Assembly (NCBI RefSeq): GCF_000153925.1
Contig: NZ_DS264347.1
Span: forward strand, 1 to 64,000
DNA: 64,000 nucleotides
Direction: 5' to 3'
Source of the DNA: [Ruminococcus] torques ATCC 27756
GTDB lineage: Bacteria; Bacillota; Clostridia; Lachnospirales; Lachnospiraceae
Part shown: piece by piece, positions 14,714 to 24,239 of the stretch
How positions within the stretch are numbered: the stretch's first letter is position 1
Layout: every line of letters begins with the position of its first letter
Translations under genes and position numbers: made by a program
Notes under the pieces: generated by a model
Seen by the model: only the letters and a program-made list of their open reading frames with translations
What the model was told of the DNA's origin: nothing
Databases searched by the model: none

Positions 14714-16693
14714 TTATTTCAATATACACTTCACTCTCACATAAGAAGCCGTCTCCTCATCTGTCACTACCGCCTCTGCGTTTTGGGTGTGATCTGTCGG
14801 ATAGAGAATCTGCTGCACATCAAATGCTTTCGGGATCAGCTTTTCTTTCCATTGATCTACTTCCTCAGGTTCTTCATAAAAATGCACATAACTTCCGCCG
14901 CTTACATTCGGCAAAACCGCAGAAGTTTTCTTTATTTCTACAGATTCAACAGGATAGTCTTTTATCTGTTTTTCCGGATCAATCCCCCGGCTTTCAAGGA
15001 AATCGCATGTTTTTTCAAAAAACGGATATACGATAAGCTCGGTTTCTTCTCCGTCTGCCGGAGACGAGATTTCAAGAATTCCGCATGGACAGGCTTTCGT
15101 AAGCTGCTCCATCTGAAATCGGAACACGTCTTCTTTGTACCGCTTTAAAAGCTCCTCTTTTTCCTCAGCTTCTATTTTCATAGTCTGCGAGAAAACGCCG
15201 TCTTTCCAACTAAACTTATCTTGTCCCACTTCCTCAAGCGAAACTCCTTCATAAGCAAGCGTCTTATACTCTTTTGTTTCATAAACGGAGGAAAACTTGC
15301 GCAGACTTTCTTCTGTCACCGGATAAGTCCGATAATGTCTGCTCCCGCCTTCTGTTTCATAACAAACAGTCGCTTTCGTCACCGATTTTTGTTCTTCCGC
15401 ATCTCTGCCGTTCACAGCAACCGCCAAATCTTTTGCCCATTGAAGCGTCATTTTTTTACCTTCTCCCGTCATACGGAAGCGATATAAATACTTTTCTGTC
15501 ACCGTATTTTCCTGTCCGTCGAGCATTTCATATTCATCGCGGCTCATTCCCACTCCCTCGATCACAACGCTTACCGCTTCCGCTTCTTTCGGAAAATATC
15601 CGTCATAAAAACGTGCGCCAAACATCATAGCAGGGCCTATACAGGCGGCGGCAATACTTACTGCCGCAAACTGCCCCTTCCTCCGCAGAAGACTAACCCC
15701 CTGCTTCTTCACAGCCAGTTCTATCAGGTACTGTACAAAAAAAGCTGCCGCCGCCCCACACAGCGCTTCCACAAACCCGAAAAGTAAACTGTCTGTTTTC
15801 GTCAATTCCGCTGCAAATGCCGCAAACCACGCTCCTGCCAAAACGGAAAGCAATATTTCTGTCAGTCTTTGCACATTGCGAAACATAAACGGTGTTCCTA
15901 CATATTCCGGTTTTCTTTTCTTCTGAGCAGCAGAAAACAAAACGAACAGAACAGCCGCCCATACAACAGCAGCGATTATGTAAGGCGCCGGAAGCGGATA
16001 CTGCAGAGCTATCCTCTTCTCATATATTCCAAGTCCCGCCAGCCGTTTTGCCAATCCAAACGGAGATAGTATATTATTTAGTTTTTCAAGCAATTCAATT
16101 TTGTAATAAGTAACAAAATAATGTTTTGCAAACACTTTGATGACATTTTCAATAAATAAAGAAGAATACGCAATGATCGAAACACAGAGTGAGACTGCAC
16201 ATATAAAATTGCCGCATACCGAAACACATAAAATCCCTATATGATAGAAGATTAAAAAAGCAAATCCAAACGCAAGAATACTTTTCGCGGTATAACTTCC
16301 GACAAAAGGAGCAAATTCCGGATCGACCATCGCCTGCCATATTCCACATACGGAAATCATGAGCAAAAACGGAAGAAAGAAATGGATCACCCCATGCGTA
16401 TATCTAGACCAAAAGATCATTCCTTTTTTCACCGGAAGACTGTAATAAAAATCCTGTTTCTTCTGCTGCAGCAAATAAAAGAACTCCAGAAAAGAAAACA
16501 GGACGCCCAGTCCCATACTCAGCCAAAGCAGAACTGTATTTCCAATCCCGAAAAACGTATAGGAAGTATCAAGACTTAAACGCATTACAAGAAGGACAGT
16601 ATATATAAAAAATGTTGTCCATCCAAACAACGCGGTAAGGTGTCCTCTTCCGGCTTCTTTCAGCCAACTACCGAAGCACTTTACGGATGTCAT
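14714..16693 (-). CDS. ABC-type permease with extracytoplasmic domain
   Basis: A 659-aa membrane protein. Residues 1-270 contain six or seven hydrophobic helices in ABC-2 permease style, more helices follow near 290-370, and the C-terminal 280 residues form a polar domain rich in Glu and Lys (DUF6449-like). Start 16693 follows GGAGGG; it overlaps the 3' end of the upstream ATPase gene by 26 bases, so translation is coupled. The pair is probably an exporter for a peptide, lipid or drug. No regulator lies nearby. Substrate cannot be deduced. Confidence 0.75.
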   Translation of the reverse strand: MTSVKCFGSWLKEAGRGHLTALFGWTTFFIYTVLLVMRLSLDTSYTFFGIGNTVLLWLSMGLGVLFSFLEFFYLLQQKKQDFYYSLPVKKGMIFWSRYTHGVIHFFLPFLLMISVCGIWQAMVDPEFAPFVGSYTAKSILAFGFAFLIFYHIGILCVSVCGNFICAVSLCVSIIAYSSLFIENVIKVFAKHYFVTYYKIELLEKLNNILSPFGLAKRLAGLGIYEKRIALQYPLPAPYIIAAVVWAAVLFVLFSAAQKKRKPEYVGTPFMFRNVQRLTEILLSVLAGAWFAAFAAELTKTDSLLFGFVEALCGAAAAFFVQYLIELAVKKQGVSLLRRKGQFAAVSIAAACIGPAMMFGARFYDGYFPKEAEAVSVVIEGVGMSRDEYEMLDGQENTVTEKYLYRFRMTGEGKKMTLQWAKDLAVAVNGRDAEEQKSVTKATVCYETEGGSRHYRTYPVTEESLRKFSSVYETKEYKTLAYEGVSLEEVGQDKFSWKDGVFSQTMKIEAEEKEELLKRYKEDVFRFQMEQLTKACPCGILEISSPADGEETELIVYPFFEKTCDFLESRGIDPEKQIKDYPVESVEIKKTSAVLPNVSGGSYVHFYEEPEEVDQWKEKLIPKAFDVQQILYPTDHTQNAEAVVTDEETASYVRVKCILK

Positions 16694-17564
16694 ACTCTTT
16701 TCCCTCCATTTCGGCAATAAAAATCTCTTCTAACGTCATCGGCACTTCTTTCATAAACACAGGCGAAAAACTGTTCAGCCGGGCCATTGTTTCCGGCTGC
16801 ATACGAACGATAAGCGTCACAAAATATCCATCCGCATGAAAACGAATAAGATCGACCGCCTTTTTTACTTCTTCAAGATCGGTCTGTTCCGAAAATACAC
16901 ACTGATATTTGCATATATTTCCGGCCTGATGCCTCATATCTTTCGAGGTCAGGACTCCTCCTTTATGAAGGATCGCGATACTGTGGCATATATCCTCAAG
17001 TTCCCGAAGTTTATGAGATGCCACTACCACCGTAAACTTCCGTTCTTTCATTTCCTGACGAAACAGGTTTTTCATCACTTCCGTCACGATCGGATCAAGA
17101 CCGTCGAACACTTCATCACAGAGAAGGTATTTTGTTCCGGCACAAAGGGCAAGGATAAGAAATGCCTGACGTTTCATACCTTTTGAAAATGTACGAAGTG
17201 GGCGCTTCGTTTCCAGATTCAATTTCCCCGCCATATAAGCCGCCGCCTCAGCATCCATGCGAGGATAATATTTCTTATAAAACAAAATCATTTCTTCCAT
17301 AGAGGCGTTCGGAAAAAAATAAGGATCATCCGGCAAATAAAAAATCTCTTCAGATACGTCTCCGGATGTGATATTTGCACCGTCAACGACAATGCTGCCG
17401 TCATCGGCTTCCAGCACTCCCGCAATCATACGAAGGAGCGTTGTCTTCCCCGCTCCGTTCGTTCCGAGCAGGCCGAGCATCTCTCCTTCCGGAATATTTA
17501 AAGTAATATTATTGACCGCACATACATCATCAAAATTTTTCACAAGTTCTTTCACGCAGATCAT
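16668..17564 (-). CDS. ABC transporter ATP-binding protein
   Basis: A 298-aa ATPase. Walker A is GTNGAGKTT near residue 35, the signature region reads TFSKGMKRQAF near 135, and Walker B is YLLCDEVFDGLDP. The signature Ser-Lys-Gly-Met form and the short C-terminal extension fit exporter-type ATPases paired with ABC-2 permeases. It overlaps its permease (14714-16693) by 26 bases. Only 15 bases separate it from the D-lactate dehydrogenase gene upstream, so the three may be cotranscribed, though their functions look unrelated. Confidence 0.88.
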   Translation of the reverse strand: MICVKELVKNFDDVCAVNNITLNIPEGEMLGLLGTNGAGKTTLLRMIAGVLEADDGSIVVDGANITSGDVSEEIFYLPDDPYFFPNASMEEMILFYKKYYPRMDAEAAAYMAGKLNLETKRPLRTFSKGMKRQAFLILALCAGTKYLLCDEVFDGLDPIVTEVMKNLFRQEMKERKFTVVVASHKLRELEDICHSIAILHKGGVLTSKDMRHQAGNICKYQCVFSEQTDLEEVKKAVDLIRFHADGYFVTLIVRMQPETMARLNSFSPVFMKEVPMTLEEIFIAEMEGKEYDIRKVLR

Positions 17565-17579
17565 CTGAATCCCCTTTTC

Positions 17580-18563
17580 TTAAACAACCTCCCACGGGTC
17601 TTTCTTTCCGGCTTCACGGAGAATACAGCTTTCTATCGAATGTTTTACCATATCGCTCACAGCCTGATCGGTATAAAACGCCATATGCGGCGTGACGATC
17701 ACATTCGGGAAACCACGCAGAACATACAGATCTCTTTTGGACAATATATCTGATTTCCTGTTGTAATAATACATTCCAAGTTCATCTTCGATCACATCCA
17801 GACCGGCTGCGCCGACTTTCCCGGATTCCAAAGCTTCGATCAATGCCTTTGTGTCGATCAGACTTCCCCTCGCTGTATTGATAATAACGACACCGTCTTT
17901 CATATTTTTCATCGCAGACGCATCGATAATATGGAAATTATCTTCCGAAAGCGGCATATGCAAAGTAATCAGATCACACTTTTCATAAATCACCGAAAGA
18001 TCCGCATACTCCGCGAACTGTTTTACCGCTTCATTCTCATATTTATCGTACGCATAAATCTTACACCCGAAACCGTGCAGATCCCGGATCACCGCTTGTC
18101 CGATCCTCCCCGTACCGAGAACTCCTATTGTAAAATTAGGAAGCTCACGTCCTTGAATCCCCGGCAATGAAAAATCATTGATCTCCGCCCTCTGCATGAT
18201 CCGTTTCATTTTTCGGATCGACATCAAAATAAGCATCATCGTATAATCCGCCACACATTCCGGCGAATAGGATACGTTGCTCACGCGTATTCCGAGCTGC
18301 CGCGCCGCCTCCAGGTCAATGTGATCGTATCCGACTGTCCTTGTCGATATCATCTTCACCCCGAACTCACGGAACTTTTCCAAAAGAGGTCGGTCGATCT
18401 TCGTTGTGATAATGCTTACATATTCATACCCTTTTACAAGATATGCATTTTCAAGCGATGGCGCCTCTTTGCAGATACCAAGCTCCACATGATACTCTTT
18501 TGAAAATTTTTCAAAATATTCCGCCTCGTCAAACTCTCTGTAATTATATACAAAAATTTTCAT
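17580..18563 (-). CDS. D-lactate dehydrogenase family 2-hydroxyacid dehydrogenase
   Basis: A 327-aa NAD-dependent enzyme. The Rossmann motif GVLGTGRIGQAV lies near residue 145, the ARG catalytic box is INTARGSLID near 235, and the catalytic His sits in VTPHMAFYTD near 297. The HMAFYT form is typical of D-lactate and D-2-hydroxyisocaproate dehydrogenases (LdhA/VanH group). It would reduce pyruvate or a related 2-keto acid at the end of fermentation; which one cannot be read from sequence. Start 18563 (MKIFVYNY) follows GAGGTG with 6 bases spacing. Confidence 0.85.
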   Translation of the reverse strand: MKIFVYNYREFDEAEYFEKFSKEYHVELGICKEAPSLENAYLVKGYEYVSIITTKIDRPLLEKFREFGVKMISTRTVGYDHIDLEAARQLGIRVSNVSYSPECVADYTMMLILMSIRKMKRIMQRAEINDFSLPGIQGRELPNFTIGVLGTGRIGQAVIRDLHGFGCKIYAYDKYENEAVKQFAEYADLSVIYEKCDLITLHMPLSEDNFHIIDASAMKNMKDGVVIINTARGSLIDTKALIEALESGKVGAAGLDVIEDELGMYYYNRKSDILSKRDLYVLRGFPNVIVTPHMAFYTDQAVSDMVKHSIESCILREAGKKDPWEVV

Positions 18564-18693
18564 TCTCATCACCTCGCACAATAATATTTGCCTTATTTTA
18601 CTCCCCTTTTCTCGAAATGTCTACCTCTGTTTTGTTCATACTTTTCCCTGCCTTTTCATATAAATATGACAAAACTTAAGAGGTTTATCTACT

Positions 18694-19478
18694 ATGTTTT
18701 CAAACATATCTAAAAAAACTTTTTTCTTACTTCCCGCTCTTTTTCTCTCATCCTATGTGATCGGAGCCGGAGCCGGAAGCCTCACCTCTGCCGCTGCCGA
18801 AGGAAACTGGGGATTAAGTTTTCATGAAGAAAACACACCGCCGACAGCTAATGCTTCCACAGATGAACTTGCACAGTATGACGCTTATTATATGCAAGAT
18901 ACAGATGAAAAAATACTCTATCTTACATTTGATGCAGGATACGAAAACGGAAACACAGAAAAATTTTAGACGTATTAAAAAAGCATGACGTATCCGCTGC
19001 TTTTTTCGTTGTCGGAACATATATCGAGTCAAATCCCGAACTCGTCAAGAGGATGTGCAAGGACGGACACATCGTAGGAAACCATACATGGCATCATCCT
19101 GATATGTCGCAAATGTCAACTCTTGAATCATTTCAAAAAGAATTAACGGATGTAGAGAAAATATATAAAGAAACCACCGGAAAAGATATGGTTCGTTTCT
19201 ATCGTCCTCCGCAAGGAAAATACAGCAAAGAAAACTTAAAAATGGCTCAAGATCTCGGATACAAAACTTTTTTCTGGAGTCTTGCCTATGTCGACTGGTA
19301 CGATACAGATCAGCCTACAAAAGCAGAAGCGTTTGATAAACTGCTCAAACGCATCCACCCAGGCGCGATCGTCCTGCTCCACAGCACATCAAAAACAAAC
19401 GCCGACATCTTAGATGAATTACTGACAAAATGGAAAGAAATGGGTTATCAGATCAAGCCTTTAACCCAACTTCCTTAA
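18694..19478 (+). pseudogene. pdaA: Polysaccharide deacetylase PdaA, one-base frameshift
   Basis: The two parts, 18694-18969 and about 18961-19478, read as one 261-aa protein if one base is added in the A5T4 run at 18959-18967. Together they match the PdaA group of NodB-type deacetylases that make muramic delta-lactam in spore cortex. Visible are a signal peptide, LTFDAGYENG (the catalytic-Asp motif), NHTWHHPDM (metal His pair), RPPQGKYS and LLHSTSK. As printed, the frame stops right after the first motif, so the product would be dead. Because hisS and aspS have the same kind of A-run shift, a sequencing error is the better explanation. The gene implies a spore former. Confidence 0.85.
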
Positions 19479-19486
19479 GTTTTCGC

Positions 19487-20269
19487 TTATCCAAGCGCCA
19501 CATCAAGTATCATCATCAGAACAAAGCCTGCCGCCACTCCGATCGTTCCGATATTGGAATGTTCTCCGGCCTGAGATTCGGGAATGAGTTCTTCTACAAC
19601 GACATAGATCATGGCTCCTGCCGCAAAAGACAAAAGATAAGGAAGGAGAGGCACGGCGATTCCGGTCAGAAAAATGGTGATCACCGCCGCAATCGGTTCT
19701 ACAATGCCGGACATTGCCCCGTATAAAAATGCCTTTCCTTTTGACAATCCATGACTTTGCAGAGGCATGGATATAATTGCCCCTTCCGGAAAGTTTTGAA
19801 TTGCAATCCCAATCGAAAGCGCCAGCGCGCCGGCAAGAGAGATTACCGAATTTTCTGTCATTACTCCCGCAAACGTCACTCCGACCGCCATCCCTTCCGG
19901 AATGTTATGAAGCGTTACCGCAAGGACAAGCATCGTCGTTTTTTTTAACTGAGACGGAACTCCTTCCGGCTTCTCTTCCGTAAAGTGGAGGTGTGGGATC
20001 AATGTATCCAAAACAAGAAGAAAACCCATTCCAAATAAAAAGCCGACTGCCGGAGGCATCCATGAAATTCCTCCCGCCTGCTCTGACATGTCAATGGCCG
20101 GAATAAGAAGCGACCAGACCGACGCCGCGATCATTACTCCCGACGCAAATCCGAGAAGCATTTTCTGCAGGCGGACATTCATTTCCTTTTTCATAAAAAA
20201 TACCATTGCCGAACCAAGTGTCGTTCCGATAAACGGAATCATTATTCCTAATAAAATATTACTGTTCAT
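19487..20269 (-). CDS. zupT: ZIP family metal transporter
   Basis: A 260-aa integral membrane protein with about eight helices, of the ZIP/GufA family that imports divalent metals, mainly zinc. The two binding-site motifs are VTLHNIPEGMAVG in helix 4 and IQNFPEGAIIS in helix 5, followed by SGIVEPIAAV. A short His-containing loop, LIPHLHF, lies before helix 4. Start 20269 follows GGAGGAATAGAG; the frame is open upstream but those codons look random. The gene converges with pdaA with only 8 bases between. Metal preference (zinc, iron or manganese) cannot be decided. Confidence 0.85.
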   Translation of the reverse strand: MNSNILLGIMIPFIGTTLGSAMVFFMKKEMNVRLQKMLLGFASGVMIAASVWSLLIPAIDMSEQAGGISWMPPAVGFLFGMGFLLVLDTLIPHLHFTEEKPEGVPSQLKKTTMLVLAVTLHNIPEGMAVGVTFAGVMTENSVISLAGALALSIGIAIQNFPEGAIISMPLQSHGLSKGKAFLYGAMSGIVEPIAAVITIFLTGIAVPLLPYLLSFAAGAMIYVVVEELIPESQAGEHSNIGTIGVAAGFVLMMILDVALG

Positions 20270-20533
20270 CTCTATTCCTCCGATTTTTATACTGCCGCGG
20301 ACAATCTTCTTCACCATATCCACCGCCGACTGTAATATAGAATTACACCGATACTTTATCCTATGCATATGCCCAAAACTCTGACACATATATTCATAAT
20401 TCATATATCGGATCATATCATACGTTTCTGCATATTGCAATTATTTTGATATCTATTCTCATTTCGTCTTTTTCAACGCTCTTCTTTATAGTAATATTGT
20501 TTAATTTTTTTTATTTTTTTATCCTTTTTTTAG

Positions 20534-20562
20534 TTGTTTCACACATAGAATTAGTGTATAAT
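20534..20562 (+). promoter_or_regulatory. Sigma-A promoter of the P-loop gene
   Basis: TTGTTT (20534-20539), a 17-base spacer and TATAAT (20557-20562) give a start near 20569 and a leader of about 55 bases. Confidence 0.65.
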
Positions 20563-20624
20563 AAGTTTAACACATTTGAGAGGTGATATTCTCAAACAAT
20601 ACTTACATAAAGGAGAGATTCGCC

Positions 20625-21047
20625 ATGGTATATTTAGTAACAGGCCCGAGAGGCAGCGGAAAAACTCAGCAGATGATCGATCTTGCTAACGAAAAAGTAA
20701 AAACATCTAACGGTAATGTAGTATTTATCAAAAAAAGCCATAAAGATACTTACACGGTTGACTTCAATATCCGTGTAATCCGCATGGCTGATTATCCGGA
20801 CGTTCTAACGCTCGAAGAATTCGTAGGTTTCCTTTACGGTATGGCAGCCGGAAACCATGATATCGAAGCAGTCTTTATTGACAGTGTTTTAAAACAGGCT
20901 AACATCACTCTTGAAAGTCTTGCCGCTTTCCTTCACAAATTAAACAAGATTTCAACAGAAAACAATATTGATTTTTATCTCAGCATCAGCGCGGATAAAA
21001 AAGATATTCCCGGAATCGATTCATCTGATTGTACAGTTGTCAGCTAA
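20625..21047 (+). CDS. Small P-loop protein of unknown function
   Basis: A 140-aa protein. Start 20625 (MVYLVTGP) follows AAGGAGAG; the longer frame from 20583 adds residues overlapping the ribosome binding site. Walker A is GPRGSGKT at residues 6-13, and a Walker B-like strand AVFIDSVL lies near residue 83, so it is probably a minimal nucleotide-binding fold. After Walker B come two predicted helices and the strand IDFYLSISAD. It has its own promoter and terminator, so it is monocistronic. I do not recognise a named family, and the role is unknown. Confidence 0.75.
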   Translation: MVYLVTGPRGSGKTQQMIDLANEKVKTSNGNVVFIKKSHKDTYTVDFNIRVIRMADYPDVLTLEEFVGFLYGMAAGNHDIEAVFIDSVLKQANITLESLAAFLHKLNKISTENNIDFYLSISADKKDIPGIDSSDCTVVS

Positions 21048-21088
21048 CTGCTACATCTATATTTTATCGACAGTCACCTGTACAGCAA

Positions 21089-21126
21089 AACGGTTCACAG
21101 CGCTATTGACTGTGAACCGTTTTTTA
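21089..21126 (+). terminator. Intrinsic terminator of the P-loop gene
   Basis: AACGGTTCACAG (21089-21100) pairs perfectly with CTGTGAACCGTT (21110-21121), followed by TTTTT. Confidence 0.88.
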
Positions 21127-21132
21127 ATTCTT

Positions 21133-22749
21133 TTATTGTATTGTTTTCACTTCGGTAAGCGACAGAACCGTATTGCTCTTTTCGCCTTCTTTATATTCTA
21201 TCGTCACCTGATCTCCCACGTTATAGCGGATAATGTCAATAAAATCAACAACCGACACATCAAATATATCGTCAGATCCTTCCACCATAATATAGTAATG
21301 TGAGTTTCCTTCCACTACTCCCTGAGCAATTTTCGTAATCGGAGCCGTAATCGTCTGTACTTCCCTTACGTCTTCCTCTTCTTCTTTAATACCGTTTTCA
21401 TACATTAAATCTGTATAAACGCTTTCACACTCGCTTACAGTATCGCCGATCGCAACGATCTGATATTTCTGAACATTTACCATCGCATACTTTTTCACAA
21501 GTCCCGCATCATCTTTAAGTGCAATAAAATATGTCGGTTCTCCTGAAATATTTAACAGTAAAGGAAACGTCGCAACATATTTCAAGTTCTGTACCTGTCC
21601 TTCTGCAGAAGACATCGCAGACGCCTCTGTCGCACCTTCAACTTCGTAAAATTTAGTTTCCATCGTACGCTGATTCATCAGAACAAACCCGACATTCGAC
21701 TGATCGCCTGTGATCGAAGTAACTCCTGTATAAACCCATACATCATCGTTGATCGCCAGATAATTATATCCGTCCGTTGTGGCAAGACAGTCTTTCTGTC
21801 CGAGCACGCTGTTAAAATATCCATGCTTCAATGTTCCGTAATAATCGTATAATTGAACAAGAAGATCTGCCGAATATACGCGATCTACCCACTGCGGAAC
21901 GTCTTTGACTTTATAATCTACCGTTTCTCCGGTAACTGCGTTGCAAAGCACAACCCGATCCACTGTCACACCGCCGAAAAGACCGATATTATATTTTTTC
22001 ACAGGGCAAACCCAATACGGCGTACCTTCTTCGTCTACTTCAAAGCTTAAATCATTAAAAATATATGTCGGATACTTAAATCTCAAATGACGATAAATAT
22101 TTCTGTTAAAATGATCGCTTGTCGTATATTTCATCCCTTTTTCAAGTTTCACAAGCTCCGTATTCTGTGTTGCCATATCAATCTTGATATACGCCGGTAT
22201 TCCATCTGACTGATTCGTAAACCATTTGATGACGCTTGCGTATTTCAGCGGAGAAACACGTACAGGACGATCCTGGTAATTGATCTGTGAATAGAGCTCA
22301 TCCACTTCAAACTGAGAAACCATATCAACCATACTTCCCATCTTTCTGTTACCCAGAAGCGTCGCAGAATCACGGTCAAGAAGCGGAATCTGATCAAAAG
22401 AAAGTTCCTCTATATCCTTTGTAAACTCTCCGGTCTCCACTTTCATAAGCTTTTGATATTTCTTTGCGTTCACTATCGGAGAGGAAAGAAGAGATCCCAA
22501 CAGATATACCGCTACGATCACTACAAGAACCGTAAGAATCGCTTTTAATCCTTTCGATTCCTTCATCTCGTATCTGTTTAACTTTTTCTTCCTGACATAG
22601 ATCAGCGCTGCCAAAACAACAAGAATCACAAGGAAGATCCAAAATTCTGTCGCATGAATGTTAACTGCAGGAAGAGCTACGTAATAGTAAACACCAAGCA
22701 ACGCGATCACCGCCAGTACAACCGCTATCTTTCCACCTATTTTTTTCAT
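21133..22749 (-). CDS. Large membrane protein of unknown function
   Basis: A 538-aa protein. Three hydrophobic helices (residues about 8-28, 35-52 and 70-90) precede a polar domain of about 440 residues. The domain has many short strands and Tyr-rich turns (YTGVTSITGDQSNVGFVLMN, TPYWVCPVKKYNIGLFGGV), and ends with an OB-like segment on VGDQVTIEYKEGEKSN. No catalytic motif is evident. It is transcribed alone, with AAAGG before the ATG. Proteins of this layout occur in Lachnospiraceae without a known role; that statement is from memory. It could be an envelope assembly or sensing protein. Confidence 0.65.
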   Translation of the reverse strand: MKKIGGKIAVVLAVIALLGVYYYVALPAVNIHATEFWIFLVILVVLAALIYVRKKKLNRYEMKESKGLKAILTVLVVIVAVYLLGSLLSSPIVNAKKYQKLMKVETGEFTKDIEELSFDQIPLLDRDSATLLGNRKMGSMVDMVSQFEVDELYSQINYQDRPVRVSPLKYASVIKWFTNQSDGIPAYIKIDMATQNTELVKLEKGMKYTTSDHFNRNIYRHLRFKYPTYIFNDLSFEVDEEGTPYWVCPVKKYNIGLFGGVTVDRVVLCNAVTGETVDYKVKDVPQWVDRVYSADLLVQLYDYYGTLKHGYFNSVLGQKDCLATTDGYNYLAINDDVWVYTGVTSITGDQSNVGFVLMNQRTMETKFYEVEGATEASAMSSAEGQVQNLKYVATFPLLLNISGEPTYFIALKDDAGLVKKYAMVNVQKYQIVAIGDTVSECESVYTDLMYENGIKEEEEDVREVQTITAPITKIAQGVVEGNSHYYIMVEGSDDIFDVSVVDFIDIIRYNVGDQVTIEYKEGEKSNTVLSLTEVKTIQ

Positions 22750-22792
22750 ATACTTTTCTTACCTTTCTGGAATCCCATTTTAAAGCTTCTCT

Positions 22793-24238
22793 CTAAAACC
22801 TCTTTCGCCAAAGATCAGGTGACAGTATCAGAAGATAAGGGAATATTTCCAATCTTCCGAATAGCATATCAAAACTAAACACAATCTTCGACAGCGCAGA
22901 AAACGCATGGAAATTATCGGTAGGGCCTACTTGTGAAATTCCCGGTCCTACGTTGTTTATTGTTGTCAAAACTCCGCTGAATGATGTGGCAAAATCAAAA
23001 TTATCAAGCGAAACAAGCAGCACTGACACAATAATGATAAATACATATGCCGAAAAATAAATATTAATGCTGCGCATCGTATCTGCGCCTACTTTCTTTC
23101 CGTTCATCCTAACCATCGTCACCGCATTCGGATGAAGCATCTTATGAATTTCCTGACGGATCGATTTGCAAAGGATCATAAAACGACTTACTTTAATACC
23201 GCCTCCCGTTGATCCCCCGCATGCTCCGATCACCATAAGCATCATCAGTATCGTTTTAGATAACTCGGGCCACTGTTCAAAATCGGCCGTATAAAATCCC
23301 GTTGTCGTAATGATCGCCCCTACCTGGAACGAGGCATAGCGAAACGCGTGCGCCACTGTTTCATACATACTCAATATATTGATCGTAATCGTTACGATCG
23401 CCGCGGCAACTACTCCGAGATACACTCTAAGCTCTTCATTTTTCAACACGCTCTTCCAGTCTTTAAGCAACAGCAGAAAGTAGAGATTAAAGTTGATTCC
23501 GAACAAGATCATAAACACGGTGATCACGCCGTCAATATATGCGCTGTCATAAAATGCAACGCTCGCATTTCTGTTGGAGAATCCTCCTGTTCCCGCCGTA
23601 CTGAACGAATGAACGACAGCATCATACAAATTCATTCCGCCAAACATAAGGAAGATCACTTCCGCGATCGTCAGAACAAAATACATCTGATACAACAGTT
23701 TTGCCGTATGACGAACTTTCGGAACGAGTTTATCCATCTCCGGTCCCGGCACTTCGGCCCGCATAAGCGACATAGAATTATCCGTATCAAGAGAAGTGAT
23801 CATCATCACAAAAACGAGCACTCCCATTCCGCCGATCCAATGTGTAAAGCACCGCCAGAAATTCATTCCTTTCGGAAGAGCCTCTATATTCTGCAAAATA
23901 GTAGATCCGGTCGTCGTAAAACCGGAAACCGTTTCAAAAACCGCATCAATATAATTCGGAATACAATCCGACAAAAAGAACGGAAGCGCTCCGAACAACG
24001 ACCATAAAATCCACGCAAGTCCGACGATCACAAAGCCTTCCTTCCCGTAGATCTGTTTGTTCTCCGGCTTTTTCCTTCCCAATCCAAGATAAAGAGCAAA
24101 TAATACCGCCGCCACTACAAGAAAATAAACTCCCGTTTTTTCTTTGTAAAGGAGAGACACCACCGCCGGTATAAGAAGCAAAAGCCCTTCCGTACCAAGC
24201 ATTTTCCCCAGTATATACACTATCATCTTTTTATTCAT
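22793..24238 (-). CDS. trkH: Potassium uptake channel subunit TrkH
   Basis: A 481-aa integral membrane protein of the Trk/Ktr superfamily. The four P-loop filter segments are visible, e.g. TVSGFTTTGSTIL near residue 105, STAGTGGFSNRN near 220 and GACGGSTGGGIKVSR near 345. The fourth lies near INNVGPGISQVG. With TrkA it forms a potassium uptake system driven by the ion gradient. It starts directly after the trkA stop with the ATG one base beyond the TAA, so the two are coupled. Confidence 0.93.
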   Translation of the reverse strand: MNKKMIVYILGKMLGTEGLLLLIPAVVSLLYKEKTGVYFLVVAAVLFALYLGLGRKKPENKQIYGKEGFVIVGLAWILWSLFGALPFFLSDCIPNYIDAVFETVSGFTTTGSTILQNIEALPKGMNFWRCFTHWIGGMGVLVFVMMITSLDTDNSMSLMRAEVPGPEMDKLVPKVRHTAKLLYQMYFVLTIAEVIFLMFGGMNLYDAVVHSFSTAGTGGFSNRNASVAFYDSAYIDGVITVFMILFGINFNLYFLLLLKDWKSVLKNEELRVYLGVVAAAIVTITINILSMYETVAHAFRYASFQVGAIITTTGFYTADFEQWPELSKTILMMLMVIGACGGSTGGGIKVSRFMILCKSIRQEIHKMLHPNAVTMVRMNGKKVGADTMRSINIYFSAYVFIIIVSVLLVSLDNFDFATSFSGVLTTINNVGPGISQVGPTDNFHAFSALSKIVFSFDMLFGRLEIFPYLLILSPDLWRKRF

Positions 24239-24239
24239 C

